A DNA stretch of 27,729 nt from an uncultured Roseateles sp. (GTDB taxonomy: Bacteria; Pseudomonadota; Gammaproteobacteria; Burkholderiales; Burkholderiaceae). A program made the position numbers and the translations under genes. Below are positions 7,363 to 17,000 of the stretch, piece by piece. The notes beneath the pieces are model-generated. The model had not been told where the DNA came from and did no database searches. It saw nothing but the letters and a program-made list of their open reading frames with translations. Where the stretch lies: the NCBI GenBank assembly GCA_946480605.1, contig CAMLKW010000030.1:1-27729 (forward strand). Reading direction: 5' to 3'. How positions within the stretch are numbered: the first letter of the stretch is position 1; each line of letters starts with the position of its first letter.

Positions 7363-8463
7363 ATGAATCCCCTCGGCCGCAACCCCAACCGACGCCCGAA
7401 TGCGCGGCTGTGGCTGGCCTATGCCGGCTGCTGCGCACTGGCCTGGTGCCTGTTCGTGCTGGCCGGCAGCGAGTTCGACCGCGGGCTGGACCCGTTCTGG
7501 CTGGCCGTCTACCAGGCCACCACCATGCTGTGGGCGCCGATGCTGCTGGGCGTCGCGGTCTGGCCGGTGGTGCGCCGCTTGCAGGGCAGCGACGCCGGCC
7601 CCGCCGCCACGGCCATGGCCCACATCCTGGCAGCCGTCAGCTTCTCGGCGCTGTGGCAGGCCGGCGAGTTCGGCGTCAACGTGGCGCTGTTCGGCAGCGA
7701 CCACGCCGGTGCCGTGCTGGTGGCCGGGCTGCTGTGGCGCTCGGTCTGGGGGCTGGTGGTCTATGCCGCCATCGCCACCGCCTTCACGGCGGTGCTGCAG
7801 TCGCGCTCGGCGCGCTCGGCCGCCATTGCCGCGGCGCAGGCCGAGAGCGCACTGGCCAAGGCCGAACTGTCGGCCATCAGCGGCAAGCTGAACCCGCATT
7901 TCCTGTTCAACACGCTGAACTCGCTGATCGCGCTGACCCGCAAGGACCCGGCCGGCGCCGAGGCAGCGCTGCTGAAGTTCGCGGCCATGCTGCGCTATGT
8001 GCTGGACACCAAGCGCGGCGCCGAGGACCGCGTCATGCTGGCCGACGAGATCGATTTCCTGCGCGACTACCTGGCGCTGGAGGCGCTGCGCCTGGGCCAG
8101 CGGCTGCGCGTGGACTGGGACCTGGAGGAGCGCGTGATGGCCGACGAACTGCCGCCGCTGACCCTGCAGCCGCTGGTCGAGAACTCCATCCTGCACGCCG
8201 TGGCGCCACGCAAGGGTGGTGGCCGCGTGACCATCAGCGCGCGCCGCAATGCGCTGAACCACGGCCTGGACCTGGCCGTGGCCGACGACGGCCCGGGCTG
8301 CGAGCCCGAGGCGCTGGAGCCCCAGCCCGGCCAGCGCCGCGGCGTGGGCCTGGCCGCGCTGAAGAAGCGCTTCGCGCTGGACTACGACGGCCGGGCCCGC
8401 CTGCGCATCCACACCGCCCCCGGCGCCGGGTTCCGCGTCGATTTGTTCATCCCACAGACATGA
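7363..8463 (+). CDS. LytS/AlgZ-type sensor histidine kinase (HisKA_7TM-less, His_kinase family)
   Basis: 366-residue inner-membrane kinase. Four hydrophobic segments occupy about residues 17-150, with short loops and no obvious periplasmic sensor domain. A helical linker ([20 protein letters not shown]) leads to the His_kinase family box [12 protein letters not shown] with His179. The [13 protein letters not shown]-box and the G-boxes ADDGPG and [10 protein letters not shown] complete the catalytic domain. This is the YehU/AlgZ/LytS class, which pairs with LytTR regulators; one follows, overlapping by the 4-nt ATGA. The signal is unknown, and short-loop sensors of this type often sense events in the membrane. 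First gene of a three-gene translationally coupled operon. Confidence 0.93.
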   Translation: MNPLGRNPNRRPNARLWLAYAGCCALAWCLFVLAGSEFDRGLDPFWLAVYQATTMLWAPMLLGVAVWPVVRRLQGSDAGPAATAMAHILAAVSFSALWQAGEFGVNVALFGSDHAGAVLVAGLLWRSVWGLVVYAAIATAFTAVLQSRSARSAAIAAAQAESALAKAELSAISGKLNPHFLFNTLNSLIALTRKDPAGAEAALLKFAAMLRYVLDTKRGAEDRVMLADEIDFLRDYLALEALRLGQRLRVDWDLEERVMADELPPLTLQPLVENSILHAVAPRKGGGRVTISARRNALNHGLDLAVADDGPGCEPEALEPQPGQRRGVGLAALKKRFALDYDGRARLRIHTAPGAGFRVDLFIPQT

Positions 8464-9200
8464 GCACCACCGTCCTGATCGCCGAAGACGAACCCCTGGC
8501 CGCCGAGGCGCTGGCCGACTGGGTGAAGGCCACGCCGGGCCTGCAGCTGGTGGCCGTCTGCGAGGACGGCGAGGAGGCGCTGGACCAGATCCGTGCGCTG
8601 AAACCGGCGCTGGTGCTGACCGACATCCAGATGCCCGGCCTGACCGGCCTGCAGGTGGTACAGGCGCTGCAGCGCGACGCCCACCAGCCGCGCATCATCT
8701 TCACGACCGCCTACGACCAGCATGCGCTGACGGCCTTCGAGCTGCACGCGGTGGACTATCTGCTGAAGCCCTTCTCGCGCGAGCGTTTCGACGAGGCGGT
8801 GGCTCATGCGCTGCGCGATGCGGCCCCCAGCGCCGCCGACGTGGCCCAGGCGCTGGGCGCGCCGCACGACGCACCGCTGACGCGGCTGCTGGTGCGCGAC
8901 CAGGGCAAGATCTTCCCGCTGCAGGTGGCCGACATCGAGTGCCTGCGCTCGGACAACAAGTACACCGCCATCACGGCCAAGGGCCGCAGCTTCCTGGTGC
9001 GCCTGCCCATCGCCGACTTCGAGACCCGGCTGGACCCGGCGCGCTTCCTGCGCGTGCAGCGCGGCTGCATCGTCAACCTGGACTTCGTCGACAACCTGAC
9101 GCCGGACGAGAACTCGCAGCTGGTGGTGCAGCTGCGCGACGGCACGCGCATCACGGCCAACCGCGAGGTGTCCAAGATGCTGCGGGAGCAGTCGCTGTGA
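8460..9200 (+). CDS. LytTR-family response regulator
   Basis: 246-residue transcription factor with a receiver domain (about 3-120; Glu9/Asp10, phospho-acceptor Asp55 in LTDIQMPG, Thr in FTTAYD, Lys in DYLLKPFS) and a LytTR DNA-binding domain (about 145-243). The latter includes [41 protein letters not shown] and the terminal [12 protein letters not shown]. The start ATG overlaps the kinase stop. LytTR proteins such as AlgR bind two direct half-sites about 21 bp apart; the boxes at 12713-12746 and 17643-17676 in this window have that geometry and a core close to the AlgR consensus. The following GIN-domain gene overlaps its stop by GTGA. Confidence 0.94.
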   Translation: MSTTVLIAEDEPLAAEALADWVKATPGLQLVAVCEDGEEALDQIRALKPALVLTDIQMPGLTGLQVVQALQRDAHQPRIIFTTAYDQHALTAFELHAVDYLLKPFSRERFDEAVAHALRDAAPSAADVAQALGAPHDAPLTRLLVRDQGKIFPLQVADIECLRSDNKYTAITAKGRSFLVRLPIADFETRLDPARFLRVQRGCIVNLDFVDNLTPDENSQLVVQLRDGTRITANREVSKMLREQSL

Positions 9201-10027
9201 GAGCCCCCGCGCTGATCCTGCTGTTTGCCGTGGGGCTGGCTCAGGCCCAGACGCCGCCACCGGCGCCCGCCCCGCATCCCACGCCTGCACCGGCTCCGCA
9301 CGCGGCGCCCCAGGCCGTGCCGGCGCTGCCGGCCCAGCCCGCCCAGCCCGCGCTGCCACCGCTCCCGGCCGTGCCGGCGTTGCCGGCCGGGCCCGGCAAG
9401 GTCTATGTGCCCGGCGCCTTCGACCGCGTGGAGCTGGGCGGCGCGGCGCGAGTTCTCATCGTGCAGGGCGAGCGCGACCAGGCCTTCATCGCAGGCGACG
9501 CCGACGTGCAGAAGGGCGTCGCGGTCGAGCTGCACGGGCGCCAGCTCGTGATCCGGCCCGCGGGCGGCTGGAAGTTCTGGCACACCGACAAGCTGTTCGT
9601 TCAGGTCGAGCTGCGCCAGCTGCGCCAGTTGTCGGTCTCCGGCGCCAGCGACGTTCATGCGCCCGGCCCGCTGCGCACGGACCAGCTCCGGCTCACGATC
9701 AGCGGCGCCGCCCATGTGCGGCTGGACCAGCTGGACGCGCGCCAGCTCACCTTCGGCATCAGCGGCGCCGGCGACGGCCAGCTGGGCGGCCGTGTCGACG
9801 AGCTGGCTCTGCAGATCTCGGGCAAGGGCAAGGTCGTCGCCGACCGGCTGCAGGCGCAGAAAGCACGCGTCAACGTCAGCGGCCTGGGCAATGTGCTGCT
9901 GTGGGTGACGGACGACCTGGCCGCCCACATCTCCGGCGTCGGCTCGGTGGACTACTACGGCCAGCCGTCCGTGCAGCGCTCGGTGTCCGGCATGGGCTCG
10001 ATCTCCGCCAAGGGCGACAAGCGCTGA
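9197..10027 (+). CDS. Exported GIN-domain protein (DUF2807)
   Basis: 276-residue predicted periplasmic or outer-membrane protein. The GTG start at 9197 overlaps the regulator's stop (GTGA). A short signal peptide (ALILLFAVGLAQA) is followed by a Pro/Ala-rich linker of about 60 residues and then the DUF2807 (GIN) domain, starting near PGAFDRVELGGAARVLI. The domain carries seven rungs of the form [S/I]SGxGxV: SVSGASDV, TISGAAHV, GISGAGDG, QISGKGKV, NVSGLGNV, HISGVGSV, SVSGMGSI, which fits a right-handed beta-solenoid. The function of the family is not established ('adhesin head' is only a database guess). Tight coupling to a kinase/regulator pair suggests an envelope role linked to that signal (inference). 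Confidence 0.87.
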   Translation: MRAPALILLFAVGLAQAQTPPPAPAPHPTPAPAPHAAPQAVPALPAQPAQPALPPLPAVPALPAGPGKVYVPGAFDRVELGGAARVLIVQGERDQAFIAGDADVQKGVAVELHGRQLVIRPAGGWKFWHTDKLFVQVELRQLRQLSVSGASDVHAPGPLRTDQLRLTISGAAHVRLDQLDARQLTFGISGAGDGQLGGRVDELALQISGKGKVVADRLQAQKARVNVSGLGNVLLWVTDDLAAHISGVGSVDYYGQPSVQRSVSGMGSISAKGDKR

Positions 10028-10056
10028 ACCGCACGCAGTTGAGGCCCAATACGGGC

Positions 10057-10278
10057 ATGGACACCGACCTGCAGGCGCTGGAGCAGCGCATCACCGAGCT
10101 GGAGATCAAGGCCAGCTTTGCCGACGACACCATCGATCAGCTGAACCAGGTCGTCGTGCGCCAGCAGGCGCAGATCGACCGGCTGGTGCGCGAACTGGTG
10201 GAGCTGCGCGACCGCAGCGCCGCGGCCGAGCCCGGCGGCGTGCGCAGCCTGAGGGACGAACTGCCGCCCCACTATTGA
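10057..10278 (+). CDS. slyX: SlyX family protein
   Basis: 73-residue protein of the SlyX family. Almost all of residues 1-52 is an amphipathic coiled coil with regular heptads (ALEQRITELEIKASFADDTI, VVRQQAQIDRLVREL), ending in the family's typical short tail RDELPPHY. Length and the C-terminal PPHY match known SlyX proteins closely. Molecular function is unknown, despite the name, which comes from its position near slyD in E. coli. It starts 29 bp after the GIN-domain gene and may be read through from it. It is tail-to-tail with the cupin gene, with 1 bp between stops. Confidence 0.9.
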   Translation: MDTDLQALEQRITELEIKASFADDTIDQLNQVVVRQQAQIDRLVRELVELRDRSAAAEPGGVRSLRDELPPHY

Positions 10279-10279
10279 A

Positions 10280-10765
10280 TCAGGCCTCGCCGTCCCAGTA
10301 GTCCAGCCCCGCCTCGCGCCGCTGCAGCAGGCGCAGCCCGGTGCCGAAGGTGCCGACCTTGCCGGAGTCCGGGTACTCGCAGACCTCGGGCCGGGCCTGC
10401 GTGCTGATCGACAGGTAGTGCAGCGGTGCATCCGACGTGTTGACGATGTGGTGCGGGTACTCCGGCCCGGCCGGGATGTTGATGACGTCGCCGGCCCGGA
10501 TGGGCACCCGCTCGCCGGCCACGCGCAGCGTGCCCTCGCCCTGCAGCACGATGAACATCTCCTCCTCGGCATGGTGGAGGTGGTAGGGGCAGCTCATCTT
10601 GCCGGGCGCCACGATGTCGACGCTGGCGCCCAGCTGCCGGGCTGCCGTGCCCTTGGACAGCGAGGCGGTCTCGGAGTCGTAGTGCGGGGCGCGCACGAAA
10701 CGCTCGCGCGGGGCGTCGTTGAAGTTGCGGATCAGTTGCTCGCGCAACTCAGCGGGTGTGGGCAT
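10280..10765 (-). CDS. Cupin-domain protein
   Basis: 161-residue single-domain cupin. The metal-binding motif 1 is clear: HLHHAEEEMFIVLQGEG, matching G(X)5HXH(X)3-4E(X)6G, followed by RAGDVINIPAGPEYPHHIVN as motif 2 with its His. The ATG at 10765 has AGGAG at the right distance. The C-terminal part (ARPEVCEYPDSGKV, RREAGLDYWDGE) is shared with uncharacterised bacterial cupins often annotated as mannose-6-phosphate-isomerase-like; no substrate can be assigned. The gene is divergent from recQ with only 29 bp between starts, so the two promoters must overlap each other or the neighbouring coding region. Confidence 0.87.
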   Translation of the reverse strand: MPTPAELREQLIRNFNDAPRERFVRAPHYDSETASLSKGTAARQLGASVDIVAPGKMSCPYHLHHAEEEMFIVLQGEGTLRVAGERVPIRAGDVINIPAGPEYPHHIVNTSDAPLHYLSISTQARPEVCEYPDSGKVGTFGTGLRLLQRREAGLDYWDGEA

Positions 10766-10794
10766 GGGAAGGCTCCTGGGACAATGGCGGCTGA

Positions 10795-12681
<1,887 letters not shown>

Positions 12682-12688
12682 GTCCGCG

Positions 12689-12711
12689 CGGCGCCGGTCC
12701 GTCCGGCGCCG
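12689..12711 (+). terminator. Hairpin after recQ
   Basis: Perfect 9-bp inverted repeat: CGGCGCCGG (12689-12697) and CCGGCGCCG (12703-12711) with a 5-nt loop, starting 7 nt after the recQ stop. There is no T-run, so it is a weak or Rho-assisted terminator at best. It directly abuts the tandem box upstream of the DUF2306 gene. Confidence 0.6.
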
Positions 12712-12712
12712 A

Positions 12713-12746
12713 TGCAGTTCGTCCGGGCGGCGCTGCAATTGGTCGT
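12713..12746 (+). promoter_or_regulatory. Predicted LytTR-type tandem binding site (copy A)
   Basis: TGCAGTTCGTCCG (12713-12725) and TGCAATTGGTCGT (12734-12746), 21 bp apart. The first box is identical over 13 bp to that at 17643. The GTTCGTC core matches the AlgR consensus CCGTTCGTC, and two half-sites one 21-bp period apart is the usual LytTR architecture. Placed 70 bp upstream of the preferred start of the DUF2306 gene. Which regulator binds is inference. Confidence 0.6.
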
Positions 12747-12816
12747 GCGCGGCGCGACCCGGCCGGGCGCGCTCAGAAGAATGCCGTGCGTCGTCATCCG
12801 TCCACGGAGCTTCAGC

Positions 12817-13593
12817 TTGAACACCACCACACACGCGGCGCGTCCGAGTCGGCCGGTCGCGGCCGCCGCGGGCCTCTGGTATCTGGTCGCCGCCACCGGC
12901 CTGGCCATCTTCGCCGTCTACATCGGCGCCAGCTATGGCCGCGCGGCGCTTGGCGGTCCGCCCGGCCAGTCGCGCTGGGTGGCGGGCGACTTGCTGGGCA
13001 ACTCCATGCTGAGCCTGCATCTGGTCTTGGCGCTGCTGATGACGGGCATCGGCGTGCTGCAGCTCATCCCCCCGCTGCGCCAGCGCGCGCCGGCCGTGCA
13101 TCGCACGCTGGGCCGGATCTTCATGGTCGGCGCGATCCTGGGAACGCTCAGCGGCTTCTACCTGATCTGGGTGCGGGGCACCGTGGGCGGCGTGACCATG
13201 CAGCTGGCGACCAGTCTGAACGGTGTCTTCATCGTCGCGTTCGCCGGGCTGGCCTGGCGGGAGGCAAGGGCGCGTCGCTTCGTCGAGCACCGGCGCTGGG
13301 CGCTGCGCCTGTTCATCGCGGCCAACGGCGTCTGGTTCTTCCGCGTCGGCTTCATGCTGTGGATGATCATCTGGCAGGCCCCCGTGGGCTTCGACCCCAA
13401 GACCTTCACCGGTCCGCTCGTGACCTTCCTGAACTTCGCGCAGTTCCTGCTGCCGCTGGCGGTGCTGGAGTGCTATCTGCGGGTGCGCGGCCGCGGCATG
13501 GTGCTGGCCGTCACGCTGGTGCTGTTGAGCCTGGCCACGGCTGCCGGCATCTTTGGCGCGACGATGGGCATGTGGATGCCAGGCATCGTCTAG
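12817..13593 (+). CDS. DUF2306 multi-spanning membrane protein
   Basis: 258-residue integral membrane protein with about seven helices: near 15-36 (GLWYLVAATGLAIFAVYIG), 60-82, 97-117, 126-147, 156-180, 192-211 and 220-243. The pattern, including the conserved-looking VHRTLGRIF and VEHRRWALRLF segments with His and Arg at helix ends, is that of DUF2306, a family of unknown function. I prefer the TTG at 12817 because GGAG lies 7 nt upstream and the predicted regulatory box sits well upstream. An in-frame ATG at 12781 (12 residues longer) is the alternative; one at 12712 overlaps the box. Convergent with the small repeat protein gene. Confidence 0.8.
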   Translation: MNTTTHAARPSRPVAAAAGLWYLVAATGLAIFAVYIGASYGRAALGGPPGQSRWVAGDLLGNSMLSLHLVLALLMTGIGVLQLIPPLRQRAPAVHRTLGRIFMVGAILGTLSGFYLIWVRGTVGGVTMQLATSLNGVFIVAFAGLAWREARARRFVEHRRWALRLFIAANGVWFFRVGFMLWMIIWQAPVGFDPKTFTGPLVTFLNFAQFLLPLAVLECYLRVRGRGMVLAVTLVLLSLATAAGIFGATMGMWMPGIV

Positions 13594-13609
13594 CGCCACC
13601 CAACCGGGG

Positions 13610-13624
13610 CGGGAACGGTTCCCG
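13610..13624. terminator. Palindrome between convergent genes
   Basis: CGGGAACGGTTCCCG is a perfect palindrome (apart from its centre) in the 33-bp gap between the DUF2306 stop and the stop of the small repeat protein gene. A bidirectional terminator is plausible but no T-run follows on either strand. Confidence 0.4.
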
Positions 13625-13626
13625 GT

Positions 13627-13887
13627 TCAGCGGGCGCTGGCCACCTGCACACCATCGGCGCCCGCGTCGCGGCGGCCCTCGACCACCACGCGCGGCAGTT
13701 GCTGCACCTCGGCCGTGCGCGTGCCCTCGATGACCACGCGCTCCAGCTTCACCACGGCGGGGCCGTCGGCCGGCGTCGCGATGCTCATCCAGGCCGCGCC
13801 GGTCAGCGCGGTCATGGCGACGAGGACGAAGGCGCTGACGGCCTGAAGGCGTGCCGTGCGGTGGGTGGTGGTGCTGATGCGGTTCAT
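13627..13887 (-). CDS. Small exported protein with 16-residue repeat (copy 1)
   Basis: 86 residues, not recognised as a named family. A basic start, a hydrophobic segment (about 16-37, AVSAFVLVAMTALTGAAWM) and SIATPA suggest a signal peptide or single anchor. The mature part carries two units: LERVVIEGTRTAEVQQ and LPRVVVEGRRDAGADG, 16 residues apart. The protein at 22804-23187 has the same unit at the same 16-residue period. The core LxRVVVxG resembles TonB boxes and the N-termini of some TonB-dependent receptors, but there is no barrel. The ribosome-binding site GGGAGAG precedes the ATG at 13887. It is divergent from the DyP-P450 gene, whose regulatory region it shares. Function unknown. Confidence 0.75.
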   Translation of the reverse strand: MNRISTTTHRTARLQAVSAFVLVAMTALTGAAWMSIATPADGPAVVKLERVVIEGTRTAEVQQLPRVVVEGRRDAGADGVQVASAR

Positions 13888-13970
13888 GTGGCTCTCCCGG
13901 TTCGGTGAGCGTGAATGTGCCCGCCGCGGGTTTGCCCGTCCTGGGGTTTGCGATAGGTTGCCGGTTTCCG

Positions 13971-14003
13971 GCGACGAGCTGCGGTTGGCGCGGACGAACG
14001 TCG
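13971..14003 (-). promoter_or_regulatory. Possible LytTR-like repeats in divergent region
   Basis: On the minus strand CGACGTTCGTCCG (14003-13991) and CGCAGCTCGTCGC (13983-13971) resemble the boxes at 12713 and 17643, with the same TTCGTC core. A third TTCGTCCGC lies at about 14016-14024. The period is 20, not 21, so this is a weaker match. It lies 84 bp upstream of the small repeat gene's start and on the opposite side from the DyP-P450 gene. Confidence 0.35.
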
Positions 14004-14042
14004 TGGTGAATCTTGCGGACGAAGCCCCTGTCGCGCGCCATG

Positions 14043-14068
14043 ATGCGCGCCCATACTCCGGCGCGCAT
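14043..14068 (+). repeat. Inverted repeat ahead of the DyP-P450 gene
   Basis: ATGCGCGCC (14043-14051) and GGCGCGCAT (14060-14068) form a perfect 9-bp inverted repeat with an 8-nt loop, ending 5 nt before the GGGAGA ribosome-binding site. A further GCGCGC-N6-GCGCGC overlaps its left side (14033-14050). It could be a protein operator or a 5' leader hairpin; the sequence does not decide. Confidence 0.5.
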
Positions 14069-14085
14069 TTCACAGGGAGAAGCAA

Positions 14086-17000
14086 ATGGCACGTGGCAAC
14101 GACGTCCAACTGGGCGGCATCACCGATCTCAACCTGCTGGCCGACATCAAGCGCGGCTTCGTCGACGCGCTGGAGGTCGTCACCTACGTGGACCGCCTGC
14201 GCAAGGTGCTGAAGACGCTGAACGGCCTGCGCCTGGGTTCGCGCGAGTCCAGCACGCCGGCCTCGCCCTACACCGACATCGTGGCCCGCTGGCGCATCGT
14301 CCATTCCTTCCGCTGGAGCATCGTGGACGGCCGTGACGGCGCGCCCGACCGGCTGCTGCTCAGCGTCAACTTCGACGGCGGCTGGGAGCCCTACATGCGG
14401 GTCATCTGGGACCAGCTGGGCACCACGCTGGACCTGATGCTGTGCCACACCGAGGGCTACCAGCTGTCGCGCAACTGCAGCTTCGAGACCTACGCGCGCT
14501 GGGTGCGCGAGCACGAGGTGTCGGCCGACTTCCTGTTCATCGAGTCCGGCCGCACCGTCAGCGATGCCGAGTACCTCGCCAAGCTGGAAGCCGCCCAGCG
14601 CGGCCGCGCCAGCGAGCTGGAGTTCAACCGCCTGCGCGCGCCGGCCTCCGGCGAGACCCAGCCCCTGCCCAGCGATGACAAGGAGCGTTTCGCGATGGCC
14701 GCGCGCGGCCTGGTGCCGCTGGCCGGGCTGTTCACGCTGCAGCGCTTCTTCGGCGCCCAGGCGCCCGACCGTGCCTGCCTGCTGCGCGCCACGCACGACA
14801 TCCTGTTCGAGCTGCGCGAGCTGGACACCACCCGGCAGTTCCCCAAAGACGGCGGCAAGACGCCCGGCGGCCAGCTGCGCCAGCGCCACCACGAGATGCT
14901 GGCCTGGTTCGAGCAGCCGCTGCCCGAGCCACAGGGCAAGGCGCGCGAGCTGTCGCTGAAGCCCGGCGACCTGCAGTGCTGCATCCTGACCAAGCCGCCC
15001 GGCAACCGCGGCGGCCTGGTGATGCTGCGCGTGGCCCAGCCGTCGCAGGCGGTGGCCTGGCTCAGCACCGCGCCCGTGCAGCGCGACAACGAGGACGGCG
15101 CGCAGCTGCAGGCCTGGCGCCAGATCGCGCTGACGCTGTCGGGCCTGAAGGCGCTGGGCGTGCCGGCCGCGCGGCTGGACCGCTTCCCGCAGGCCTTCAA
15201 GGAAGGCATGGCCGCCCGCGCCGGCCTGCTGGGCGACGTGCGCCACAACCACCCCACGCACTGGGTGCTGGCGCCGCACGTCAACCAGGTGGACCGACTG
15301 GACCCGGCCAACGCCCACGTGCTGGTGCAGCTGCGTTTCCCGGCCGCCGAGCCCGGCGACGCCTTCACGGCCGCCGACGATCGACGCCTGCGCGAGCTGG
15401 CCGAAGCGCTGACCGTGGGCACCGGCCTGGCGCTGATGGCCATCGAGCCGATGCGCAGCAACGCCGCCGACAAGGAGCACTTCGGCTTCAAGGATGGCAT
15501 CAGCCAGCCCCAGCTGTCCGGCGCCGTCGGCCAGGCCTGGGACGACACCGTCAAGACCGGCGAGGTGCTGCAGGGCTTCCCGACCGAGCGCGACAAGGGC
15601 TACGCCGTGCCCGAGCAGCCCGACGCGCTGCTGGACCGGGGCAGCTTCCTCGTCGTGCGCAAGCTGCGCCAGTACACCGGCCGCTTCGCCCGCCAGACCT
15701 ACAAGCAGGCCAAGGAGATCGGCCTGGACCACGACCTGGTGCTGGCCAAGCTGATGGGCCGCTGGCAGGACGGCCGGGCGCTGGCCGCACCGGGCGTGAC
15801 CGGCAACGACTTCAACTATGCCAAGGACGAGCTGGGCTCGGCCTGCCCCTTCCACTCGCACATCCGCCGCGCCAACCCGCGCGACCTGGCCGACTCCGCG
15901 TTCGCGAAGAACCGCATGCCGCGCATCCTGCGCCGCGGCATGAGCTACGGCGCGCCGGTGCATGCCGACGCGCCCGACGACGAGGACCGCGGCCTGGTCT
16001 TCATGGCCTACAACGCCCATCTGGCCGAGCAGTTCGAGGTGGTGCAGCGCTGGATCTCCGGCGGCAACGCCAGCGGTGGCTACTCGGGCCAGTCCGATCC
16101 CATCCTCGGTGTCGTCGACGGCGGCACCGGCCCGCGGCTGTTCCCGTTCGAGCATGGCGGCAAGGCCTACGAGGTCGACCTGGGCAACGAGCCCTTCGTC
16201 ACGCTGCAGTGGGGCGCCTACTTCTTTGTGCCGTCCATCGCCGCGTTGAAGGGCCTGCCTGGCCTGGTCGAGCTGCCACTGCCGCTGCCGGCCCCCACGC
16301 CGGTGCCGCTGAGCGCGCCCGACCTGCAGGACAAGGCCGCCTGGCAGCTGTGGCTGGAAGACACCACCACGCGCGACCAGGCCTGGGCCTGGGTGCGCGC
16401 CCAGCCGGGCGGCGTCGTGGACACCGCCTACGGCGTGCTGGTGGGGGCCGCCGAGCGCGTCTGCGAGGTGCTGAGGAACGTGCCCGACCGCTACTCCAAC
16501 GGCGGCTACGGCGAGCGCATGCACGACTCCATCGGCGTGGGCTTCCTGGGCCTGGACGACGACACCGGCCACCGCGAGCAGGCGCCGGCCGTCAACGCCG
16601 CCATCGAGGCCTACGGCGAAGAGCAGTGCTACCGCACCGCCTACCAGGTCGCCAAGGCGGGCCTGGCCCAGTTGAAGGCCGAGGCCCGCGCGCTGCTGGA
16701 CGCCTTCCCCGCCAGCCAGAAGCCCAAGGACCTGCCCACCGACACGCCGCTGGACTTCGAGCGCCTCAGCGAAGGCGTGCTCGCCAAGCTGTGCCAGCTG
16801 TGGTTCGGTCAGCCCGACGGACGCCACATCTGGGGCACGGAGTTCCATGCCGAGGCCTATGCCGGTGGCGGCGTGGCGCCGCGCTGCCCGCGCGACCTGT
16901 TCAAGGTGTCGCGCCACGTGTTCGGCCCCTACCCGACCGAGGCCGTCAAGGCCGAGGGCCGCGCCGCCGGCCAGCGCTTCCTGGCCGCGATGCAGGCCTG

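Noticed and set aside
10255..10264. Another GCAGTTCGTCC (minus strand) inside slyX
   Set aside because: It lies in coding sequence for the conserved RDELPPHY tail, has no second box 21 bp away, and no gene start lies downstream.
12712..12750. Short peptide starting MQFVR here and again at 17642, as possible leader peptides
   Set aside because: The similarity comes from the repeated 13-bp box with a 21-bp (seven-codon) period. Neither has a ribosome-binding site, so a DNA-binding site is the simpler reading.
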